Positions 1-5,134 of a DNA stretch of 7,318 bases are shown in pieces. The DNA is from a bacterium. Lineage in GTDB: Bacteria; JAMCPX01. The notes under the pieces were generated by a model. The model saw only the letters and a list, made by a program, of their open reading frames with translations, did no database searches and was not told the DNA's origin. The stretch spans positions 1 to 7,318 of the forward strand of contig DAHXOM010000366.1 in the NCBI GenBank assembly GCA_027364825.1. The letters run 5' to 3'. A program made the position numbers and the translations under genes. Numbering within the stretch: position 1 is the stretch's first letter; each line of letters starts with the position of its first letter.

Positions 1-255
1 CTCGTATATTGCATTGGCCCTCAGCATCGGGAATATATAATCCGATACAAAAATATCTTTAACATCTTTTATGTAAGCTGCCTTTGCGCCCGTTTTCAAG
101 GCCTTGGCTTTTATTGCCTTCAGGTCCTCTCCCTGACCGAGATCCGCAATGAATGCGATAACCTCACAGTGATACTTTTCCTTCAACCAGCTCAGGATAA
201 CGGATGTATCCAGACCGCCGGAATATGCTACGACTACCTTCTTTACCTCTTTCAC
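1..255 (-). CDS. argG: Argininosuccinate synthase, N-terminal part (cut by window edge)
   Basis: Argininosuccinate synthase joins citrulline and aspartate using ATP, the penultimate step of arginine synthesis in the cytoplasm. Only the first 85 codons are visible; the gene runs off the left edge. The N-terminus carries the ATP-pyrophosphatase loop AYSGGLDTS (about residues 10-18), preceded by a hydrophobic beta strand. It is followed by the family-typical stretch IAFIADLGQGEDL and by YIFPMLRANAIYE at the cut end. I chose the GTG at 255-253 because AGGAGG lies 5 nt upstream (266-261), inside the end of the preceding TPR gene, whose TAG stop is only 2 nt before this start. Translation is therefore probably coupled to the chaperone cassette. 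Identification is strong; the rest of the enzyme cannot be judged. Confidence 0.95.
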   Translation of the reverse strand, partial: MKEVKKVVVAYSGGLDTSVILSWLKEKYHCEVIAFIADLGQGEDLKAIKAKALKTGAKAAYIKDVKDIFVSDYIFPMLRANAIYE

Positions 256-257
256 CT

Positions 258-851
258 CTACCTCCTTGGATTATTAAAAGTTACAATGCCGTTTCTCAAC
301 AGCATAGTAAGATTCCTCATAAATAGAAATCTGTCAATACCGCTTAAAGCAAGCAATTCGTCAATGCTCGAATTACCGTCTATCATAGAAACGATATATG
401 CGGACTCTTTTGTTAAATTGATCTTCATGATCTCTTCCATACTCTTTTTTAATGTTAAAGCACGGCCGGTATCGCCGACTTCGCTTAAATAATCCTTCAA
501 CAACAACCCTTTTGCCGTATCAAGGAATTTTTGTGCTTTTTCATCTTCAGGGTTATCGTGAATGATCATCTGGAGCAGTTCATAAGCCGGATCAAATTGG
601 TTCTTGCCGATCAACCGTATGGCCTCTTCAAGCAACTCTTTCGAGATCAGTTTTTTATCTTCAAACGGGACTTCTTCCTCTATGGAACGGATATAGTCCA
701 TTGCAAGTTCGTTATCGGGATCGGATTCGAGCACTTTTTTCCATATTTTCTGAGCCGTGACAAAATCGCCCTGGGCAAAGCTGTCGAGTCCCGATTCAAA
801 TATTTGCATGATCTTCTCGTTTTTTAAAACATCTCCGGGATTGCTCATCAT
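258..851 (-). CDS. TPR protein with C-terminal IDG-LSG module, next to Hsp70
   Basis: A 197-residue soluble protein with no signal peptide or membrane segment. Two TPR-like helical pairs are visible. One is at about residues 13-57 (GLDSFAQGDFVTAQKIWKKV then DPDNELA) and the other at about 74-117 (NQFDPAYELLQMII then NPEDEKA). After a helical linker, residues 145-195 form a small module with the pattern Y..S.IDG.SS.D....LSG. The J-protein two genes upstream carries the same module near its N-terminus. TPR repeats usually bind other proteins, so a co-chaperone or adaptor role with the adjacent Hsp70 is a reasonable inference, but no function is proven. Two consecutive ATG codons are possible starts. 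The first overlaps the Hsp70 stop as ATGA (4 nt) and the second by 1 nt, and no strong ribosome site separates them, which fits coupled translation. Confidence 0.85.
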   Translation of the reverse strand: MMSNPGDVLKNEKIMQIFESGLDSFAQGDFVTAQKIWKKVLESDPDNELAMDYIRSIEEEVPFEDKKLISKELLEEAIRLIGKNQFDPAYELLQMIIHDNPEDEKAQKFLDTAKGLLLKDYLSEVGDTGRALTLKKSMEEIMKINLTKESAYIVSMIDGNSSIDELLALSGIDRFLFMRNLTMLLRNGIVTFNNPRR

Positions 852-2425
852 TCGTCTTTCAAATCAATTTCATACAGGTGCGCCTCATCCGACATTGCCT
901 TGATCTCATCTTCCGTAAGCTTACTGCTCGACATTATTTCTATTTTGCTCTCAAGTCCGGTATCTACGTCGACTGCGGACACATTGACTATCCCGTTGTT
1001 GTCGATATCAAAGCTCACGTCTATTCTCGGCTCTCCCTTTTTTGTCATTCTTATGCCGGAGAGTATAAACTCGCCCAGCAGCTCGTTTTCCTCAGCCGAC
1101 TGGTTTTCTCCCTGAAATACCCGTATCCTGACGGCGGTCTGATTGTCGTAGGAGGTTGTAAAGGTATGGCTCTTTTTTACCGGGATCGTGGTATTCCTCT
1201 CTATTATCTTTGCAAATTCACCGCCGTGCGTCTCAATGCCGAGAGACAGCGGGGTAACATCCAGAAGGAGCATATCGGTCGAACCTTCCGAAAGCGCCGC
1301 TCCGTCTATTGCCGCTCCTATGGCTACAACCTCGTCCGGATTTACGCCCTTGTGTGATGCCTTTCCAAAAAACTTTTTTACTTTTTCAACGAGCATCGGC
1401 ATACGGGTCTGCCCGCCGACAAGTATAATCTCGTTTATATCGGTCGATTTGAGGCTCGCATTCTTGAGTGCCTCCTGAACTATATCTATAGTTTTGTTCA
1501 GGAGATCCTCTGATAATTGCTCAAGCTCGTTACGGGTAATTCTCCGGGTATAGTGTCTCGGCCCTGTCTTGTCATAAGCTATAAAAGGAAGGTTGACCAT
1601 TGATTCCATGGCACCTGAGAGTTCTATCTTTGTTTTCTCCCCAGCCTCTTTTAACCGCTGTAGCGCCATCCTGTCCGAACCGAGGTCCACACCTATCGTT
1701 TCTTTTATTTCTTTTATGAAGAGCTGGATAAGCCGGTTATCTATGTCCTCTCCGCCGAGGTATGTATCACCGGCCGTTGATATAACCTCAAACACACCTT
1801 TGTTTATCTCCAGTATTGACACGTCGAACGTCCCGCCGCCGAAATCATAAACAAGCACCTTCTCATTATCAACACGCCTGTTAAGACCATAGGCTATTGC
1901 TGCAGCTGTAGGTTCATTGATGATCCTCATAACATCGAGCCCCGCGATCTTCCCGGCATCTTTTGTTGCCTGTCTCTGATTATCGTTAAAATAAGCAGGT
2001 ACTGTTATAACCGCCTCTTTAACCTCTTCGGACAGGTATTCCTCCGCTACTTTCTTCATTTCTATAAGTATCATGGCGGAGATTTCCGGAATGCTGTAAT
2101 CCTTACCACCGATGGTAATCCGGACATCTTCATTCGGGCCGTTGGTCAGCTTATAAGCTATACTTTTTTTTGCAGTCTCTACCTCCTGAGAATCAAACCT
2201 CCTGCCGATAAGCCTCTTAAAAGCAAATACCGTGTTATCCGGATTAATAACAGCCTGGCGTTTTGCAAGGTTTCCAACGAGTTTTTTATTATCCTTCGTT
2301 ATTGCAAAATATGACGGTGTTATCCTGTACCCGGCCTTATTGGGAATTACAACGGGCTGTTTGTTTGCCATTACGGCAACGCATGAATTTGTAGTACCAA
2401 GATCTATTCCGATAACTTTACCCAT
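848..2425 (-). CDS. Hsp70 (DnaK-family) chaperone lacking most of the lid
   Basis: An ATP-dependent Hsp70 chaperone of the cytoplasm, 525 residues long against about 610-640 for housekeeping DnaK. The nucleotide-binding domain (about 1-380) is intact: IGIDLGTTNSCVAV at 5-18, DFGGGTFDVS at 194-203, and ILVGGQTRMPM at 334-344. The interdomain linker LLLDVTPLSLGIET (386-399) and the beta substrate-binding domain (to about 500) are also present. The protein ends soon after SSKLTEDEIKAMSDEAHLYE, where DnaK would begin its helical lid, so nearly all the lid is missing. I start at ATG 2425-2423, with GAGG 7 nt upstream; a TTG two codons earlier is in frame but too close to that site. The J-protein stop is 2 nt upstream. 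No GrpE or canonical DnaJ gene is nearby. It is probably a specialised paralogue rather than the main DnaK, so I give no symbol. Confidence 0.93.
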   Translation of the reverse strand: MGKVIGIDLGTTNSCVAVMANKQPVVIPNKAGYRITPSYFAITKDNKKLVGNLAKRQAVINPDNTVFAFKRLIGRRFDSQEVETAKKSIAYKLTNGPNEDVRITIGGKDYSIPEISAMILIEMKKVAEEYLSEEVKEAVITVPAYFNDNQRQATKDAGKIAGLDVMRIINEPTAAAIAYGLNRRVDNEKVLVYDFGGGTFDVSILEINKGVFEVISTAGDTYLGGEDIDNRLIQLFIKEIKETIGVDLGSDRMALQRLKEAGEKTKIELSGAMESMVNLPFIAYDKTGPRHYTRRITRNELEQLSEDLLNKTIDIVQEALKNASLKSTDINEIILVGGQTRMPMLVEKVKKFFGKASHKGVNPDEVVAIGAAIDGAALSEGSTDMLLLDVTPLSLGIETHGGEFAKIIERNTTIPVKKSHTFTTSYDNQTAVRIRVFQGENQSAEENELLGEFILSGIRMTKKGEPRIDVSFDIDNNGIVNVSAVDVDTGLESKIEIMSSSKLTEDEIKAMSDEAHLYEIDLKDE

Positions 2426-2427
2426 AA

Positions 2428-3489
2428 TCAATCCTCTATGAAAGATTTTATTTCCTGTATCATCAGTTCGGCATGCAGATCAGAAGGTGCTATATTTTTA
2501 ATAGTCTCATACACCTTTAATGCATTTCTGTATAGTTTAAATTTCATATATATGTCTCCGAGCATTTCATACGCCTCTACATTGTAAGCGTCGAATTCTA
2601 TTGCCGTCTGAGTAGAATCCCTGGCACTTAGCAAGTCATTATGTTTTGGGTAATAATGAGCAATTAGTAAAGGTATTCTTGAGTCCCTGATATTCTTCAT
2701 GGAATCCATTTCCTGTAAAACCTGTTCCAGCATATTGTTATCAAGCTTTTCTTCCATCAGGGCAATCTTCTGATCTATGGTTGGCTCAACGGTTTTGGGT
2801 TTTTCATATTTTACGGTACTCTCTCTCTTCATGGATCTATCGGGCTCAATCAGCCGGGACACTGAAGACTTTACCGTCTCTTCGGTATTATCGGATCTCA
2901 TGATGTGATCTTTCCGGTTATTCGATGATAACGGTTCCTGAAACTGTGATGCGTTTGGTCTTGGGTTTGCCAGTGCAGCGTCGTACCATTTCTTTTTCTG
3001 CGGATCGTAAAGAACTTCATAAGCCTCCGAGAGCTTCTTAAAGATCATGTTGAGCTTGCCTTTGTAATCACCGATATTTTTCTTAAAATACCGGTCCGGG
3101 TGATACAATTTTGAGAGTTCGAAAAACTTTGTTTTTACCTGCTCCGGTTTTACCTGAAAAGGTACAGACAGTATCTGGTAAAAAGTGCCGTTTTTTACCG
3201 TATCTGACATTTTTTCTATTGCACTGCGTTCATCTTCACTCAATTCAATATCATTGTTCCCGCCGTTGCTTTTTGGTTCTAAGCCATTGATCAGGAAAAC
3301 TTTTTTATTCCAGAGCGACTTTATAACATCAAGAGCCTCATCATAGGGCAAACCGCTCAGCGAGGCAATGTCATCAACCGAACTAACCCCGTCTATCCTT
3401 GACAGTAAATACCCCTCTGTCGGTGTCAGCTGCAGATTGTTGTATGATAACGCAGGATTCGTTTTGGGCACAGCCTTTACAAAATCCAT
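2428..3489 (-). CDS. J-domain co-chaperone with N-terminal IDG module and C-terminal TPR
   Basis: A 353-residue J-domain protein expected to stimulate ATP hydrolysis by the Hsp70 encoded directly downstream. Residues 21-70 hold the IDG-LSG module (GYLLSRIDGVSSVDDIASLSG) shared with the TPR protein two genes on. The J domain is at about 103-170, starting FYQILSV, with the catalytic HPD at 130-132 and ending in LSEAYEVLYDP and KKWYDAAL. A polar, probably disordered linker (about 175-240) follows. The C-terminal part (about 240-353) is helical, with a clear TPR unit near 294-340 (EAYEMLGDIYMKFKLYRNAL). There is no Gly/Phe-rich region, no CxxCxGxG zinc finger and no DnaJ C-terminal domain, so it is a class III (type C) J-protein. 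It starts 50 nt after khpA with only a weak ribosome site. Confidence 0.92.
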   Translation of the reverse strand: MDFVKAVPKTNPALSYNNLQLTPTEGYLLSRIDGVSSVDDIASLSGLPYDEALDVIKSLWNKKVFLINGLEPKSNGGNNDIELSEDERSAIEKMSDTVKNGTFYQILSVPFQVKPEQVKTKFFELSKLYHPDRYFKKNIGDYKGKLNMIFKKLSEAYEVLYDPQKKKWYDAALANPRPNASQFQEPLSSNNRKDHIMRSDNTEETVKSSVSRLIEPDRSMKRESTVKYEKPKTVEPTIDQKIALMEEKLDNNMLEQVLQEMDSMKNIRDSRIPLLIAHYYPKHNDLLSARDSTQTAIEFDAYNVEAYEMLGDIYMKFKLYRNALKVYETIKNIAPSDLHAELMIQEIKSFIED

Positions 3490-3539
3490 ACGATTCGATC
3501 TCTACCCATATACATTAAAAGACTCCGGACATTGACAAC

Positions 3540-3770
3540 CTATCCTATAATCTCCAGATTATACCTTTTCCCTTTTTTACCGCTTGCAGCAAGGAGTATC
3601 GTGCGTATAGCTTTTGCATGATTGCCTTCTTTGCCCACGATTTTTCCCACATCGTTTTTTGCAACCTTCAGCTCGAGAACGACGGTATGCTCTCCCTCGA
3701 TCTCCGTAACATTGACCTCATCAGGACTATCCACCATGGCCTTCGCTATCTTTTCTATAAGCTCCTTCAT
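3540..3770 (-). CDS. khpA: KhpA-like KH-domain RNA-binding protein
   Basis: A 76-residue single KH-domain protein of the KhpA/YlqC family, near the family's usual length. The start MKELIEKIAKAMVDSPDEV is typical, and the RNA-binding GxxG loop is in VGKIVGKEGNHAKAIR (GKEG at 46-49). Family members bind RNA, in Firmicutes as a dimer with KhpB, and affect cell division or small-RNA biology; the role here is unknown. In many bacteria khpA sits between rpsP and rimM, but here it follows two DUF507 genes and precedes the chaperone cassette. Its ribosome site GGAGG is formed by the last codons of the upstream DUF507 gene, whose TAA stop is 1 nt before this ATG, so coupling is likely. The last codons form an 18-nt palindrome, listed separately. 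Confidence 0.92.
   Translation of the reverse strand: MKELIEKIAKAMVDSPDEVNVTEIEGEHTVVLELKVAKNDVGKIVGKEGNHAKAIRTILLAASGKKGKRYNLEIIG
3546..3563. repeat. 18-nt palindrome at the 3' end of khpA
   Basis: TATAATCT and AGATTATA flank a 2-nt centre, giving 8-bp perfect arms. It falls within the last codons of khpA, 57 nt before the J-protein start. As RNA it would form a weak A/T-rich stem; as DNA it could be an operator. It may simply reflect the codons for Tyr-Asn-Leu-Glu-Ile-Ile. Confidence 0.4.
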
Positions 3771-3771
3771 G

Positions 3772-4071
3772 TTACCCTCCCTGTTTTTTTATCGTTCCTA
3801 TCTTTTGCCGTTTCAGCATTTCTTCCTTATACTTTGAATACAGTATTTTCCATTCCTCGCTTCCCTCCGGAACGTTTCTCGATAACGAGGCTATTTTATC
3901 TCTCACCCCGTTATCAATGGATTCATTGTATTTTTCGAAGTCTATAAATCCGTTTTTAATAAAAGCGAGTATCTCTCCCCTTCTTGTAGGATCTATGAGG
4001 TTTTTTCTTATAAGGTTGCCAACAATGTTATGTGACAGATTGCTGATTCTCTCATCGCTTAATCGGCTCAT
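3772..4071 (-). CDS. DUF507 family protein, copy A
   Basis: A 99-residue soluble, charged, mainly helical protein. It begins MSRLSDERISNLSHNIV and contains the block SLSRNVPEGSEEW (62-74) followed by LYSKY (77-81), which I recognise as the DUF507 signature. The family has no established function that I know of. It overlaps the upstream DUF507 copy by the ATGA at 4071-4068, and its stop is 1 nt before khpA, so the three are almost certainly translated together. It has no signal peptide, metal-binding cluster or catalytic motif. Its lysine-rich tail (about 83-96) could contact nucleic acid, which would suit a khpA neighbour, but that is speculation. Confidence 0.85.
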   Translation of the reverse strand: MSRLSDERISNLSHNIVGNLIRKNLIDPTRRGEILAFIKNGFIDFEKYNESIDNGVRDKIASLSRNVPEGSEEWKILYSKYKEEMLKRQKIGTIKKQGG

Positions 4072-4349
4072 ATAATAAGTTTCCTCTCCTTGATAAGCTG
4101 CTGCTTGATCATATTAAAGAGCTTGTTGTAATCCAGCTTTCCGTTTTTCAGTTCCGAATCGTATCTCTCCATAATGTCTTTAACCTCTTCATTCAGCTTA
4201 TCTTCCCGTTTCATATCCTCGGTAATGATATTGAAAATATCAAGGCGCAGGTCTTCTGTTTTGACCTGATTCAGGAGCAGATTCTTATCCACGATCAGTT
4301 TTGCCAAAAACTCGCTCAATCCCTTAATCTCATCACTGTTCAGTCTCAT
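4068..4349 (-). CDS. DUF507 family protein, copy B
   Basis: A 93-residue helical, charged protein related to its downstream neighbour. It shares the opening pattern (MRLNSDEIKGLSEFLAKLI, then DKNLL) but ends differently, with GELDY-like GKLDYNKLF (70-78) and KQQLIKERKLII at the C-terminus, instead of the VPEGS block. I assign DUF507 from this C-terminal pattern and the tandem placement; function is unknown. AGGG just before the ATG is a short-spaced ribosome site. The stop codon overlaps the next start as ATGA. A 20-codon reading frame upstream ends by overlapping this ATG in the same way. Two tandem copies with different conserved halves suggest they may form a heteromeric pair. Confidence 0.8.
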   Translation of the reverse strand: MRLNSDEIKGLSEFLAKLIVDKNLLLNQVKTEDLRLDIFNIITEDMKREDKLNEEVKDIMERYDSELKNGKLDYNKLFNMIKQQLIKERKLII

Positions 4350-4408
4350 TTCCCTATAACCTTTTTTGATTTCAGATCCATTCTCATCGTATCCTGCCGC
4401 CGGTACAT
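4346..4408 (-). other. Possible 20-codon leader ORF before DUF507 copy B
   Basis: Between fur and the first DUF507 gene there is a short frame reading MYRRQDTMRMDLKSKKVIGK and a TGA stop that overlaps the next ATG as ATGA. It has two further in-frame ATGs, one with AGGA four nt upstream. The peptide is basic and matches nothing I recognise. It lies in the same frame as fur, immediately after the fur TAG. It may be a coupling leader or chance; 20 codons is far too short to argue from coding statistics. Confidence 0.2.
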
Positions 4409-4414
4409 TTCCCG

Positions 4415-4873
4415 CTAACCCAGTTTAGCCTTTTTCTTACTGCAATGCTTGCATATACCAAATATTTCCAATCTATGAAAAATGGGTGCGAAGCCCGTGT
4501 CCCGGGAAGCTTTATCCTTCAACCTTTCTATTTCCGCGTCCTTAAATTCTATGACTGAACCGCACCGTATACAGATAAGGTGATCGTGCTGTACAGACGG
4601 TTCATCGTTTATTTCGTATCTGGTAAAACCGTCTTTAAAATCAACCTCTCTTGCAAAACCATACTTGACGAGCAATTTGAGCGTCCTGTAGACCGTTACG
4701 AAGCCTATGCCTGCTTTGATCTTTTTTGCTATTGCATACAGTTCATCGGCATTCAGATGTTTATTGCTTGAAACAAAGGCACTGATAATGGCATTGCGTT
4801 TCGGGCTGTTCCTGAACCCTTTCTTATCAAGTTCGGATATGATTTTATTCTTAAAAATCAACTTTCTATCCAT
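4415..4873 (-). CDS. Fur-family metal-dependent transcriptional regulator
   Basis: A 152-residue regulator of the Fur/PerR/Zur family, a cytoplasmic DNA-binding dimer that senses metal. The N-terminal winged helix includes GFRNSPKRNAII (19-30) and the recognition helix region GFVTVYRTLKLLVKYG (57-72). The C-terminal half has the metal-binding HDH (96-98), two structural-zinc pairs C101xxC104 and C141xxC144, and the family block HRLEIFGIC (133-141). Glu87 (YEIND) sits where Fur has Glu and PerR has Asp, which favours iron-type Fur, but the alignment is by eye and Zur or PerR remain possible. It heads the minus-strand gene run, 65 nt before DUF507 copy B, and diverges from the protease gene. 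Start ATG 4873-4871 has a weak AAGG about 8 nt upstream. Autoregulation is common in the family; I see no clear Fur box. Confidence 0.93.
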   Translation of the reverse strand: MDRKLIFKNKIISELDKKGFRNSPKRNAIISAFVSSNKHLNADELYAIAKKIKAGIGFVTVYRTLKLLVKYGFAREVDFKDGFTRYEINDEPSVQHDHLICIRCGSVIEFKDAEIERLKDKASRDTGFAPIFHRLEIFGICKHCSKKKAKLG

Positions 4874-4989
4874 AGTCGATACCTTACCAGAAATACCGTG
4901 TATGTCAACCTTGCGGCATGTCCGCCACTACCGGATATTTTATATCACAACTTCCCTTGTTACGGATAAAACAATTACCTATAACAATA

Positions 4990-5020
4990 TTGACACAGTA
5001 GTTATAACTTGCATTAAAAT
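4990..5020 (+). promoter_or_regulatory. Candidate promoter for the protease gene
   Basis: A perfect -35 hexamer TTGACA (4990-4995) is followed after 19 nt by TAAAAT (5015-5020), five of six matches to the -10 consensus. The spacing is longer than the ideal 17 nt, which lowers confidence. Transcription would start near 5027, about 11 nt before the structured leader and about 108 nt before the protease start. A 10-bp palindrome AGTTATAACT (5000-5009) lies between the two hexamers and could be an operator. Confidence 0.4.
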
Positions 5021-5029
5021 TGCAGTAAA
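5001..5029 (-). promoter_or_regulatory. Candidate promoter for the fur-led gene run
   Basis: Read on the minus strand, TTTACT (5029-5024, four of six -35 matches) is followed after exactly 17 nt by TATAAC (5006-5001, five of six -10 matches). Transcription would begin near 4994, giving fur a leader of about 120 nt. It overlaps the opposing protease promoter, so the two could compete or share an operator. A second TTGACA on this strand near 4900 lacks a good -10 at a sensible distance from the fur start. Confidence 0.35.
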
Positions 5030-5037
5030 CAATAAAT

Positions 5038-5130
5038 CCCGTTGGAAAGTCGACCAATGGCTGAGCTCCTCCTCAGGAGAAAGTCCCCTGGCTGAATGTG
5101 GTGGAATTTTCTAACGGGTTAAAAAGGAGG
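5038..5130 (+). promoter_or_regulatory. Candidate structured 5' leader RNA of the protease gene
   Basis: The segment CCCGTTGGAAAG (5038-5049) can pair along all 12 bases with TTTTCTAACGGG (5107-5118), with two G-U pairs, closing a domain of about 81 nt. Inside are two copies of GAAAGTC-N(3-6)-TGGCTGA (5045-5064 and 5079-5095) and a hairpin CTGAG-loop-CTCAG (5061-5076). The loop contains CCTCCT, complementary to the AGGAGG ribosome site at 5125-5130. The pattern suggests a cis-regulatory RNA. It does not match the c-di-GMP, cobalamin, TPP, SAM, fluoride or hammerhead consensus as I know them. This is structure seen by eye, with no covariation evidence. Confidence 0.35.
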
Positions 5131-5134
5131 ATTT

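Noticed and set aside
878..1357. Plus-strand open frame of 159 codons opposite the Hsp70 gene
   Set aside because: It lies entirely on the reverse strand of a well-conserved Hsp70 and shows no recognisable domain or good ribosome site; it is a shadow frame.
2426..2431. TTG at 2431-2429 as start of the Hsp70
   Set aside because: It would leave only about 1 nt after the GAGG site; the ATG at 2425 has proper spacing and gives the usual MGKVIGIDLG start.
3490..3539. Minus-strand promoter before the J-protein gene (TTGTCA at 3538-3533)
   Set aside because: The -35 is good but the best -10 at 17-18 nt has only about three of six matches, so an internal promoter is not supported.
4905..4925. Small GCGG-CCGC hairpin in the fur leader
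   Set aside because: Only 4 bp with a 5-nt loop and no T-run; too weak to call a terminator or attenuator.
5041..5095. Hammerhead-like pieces (CTGA, GAAA, GTC) in the protease leader
   Set aside because: The required CUGANGA core is absent (CTGAGCT and CTGAATG instead) and no consistent stem I or III can be drawn around the GTC.
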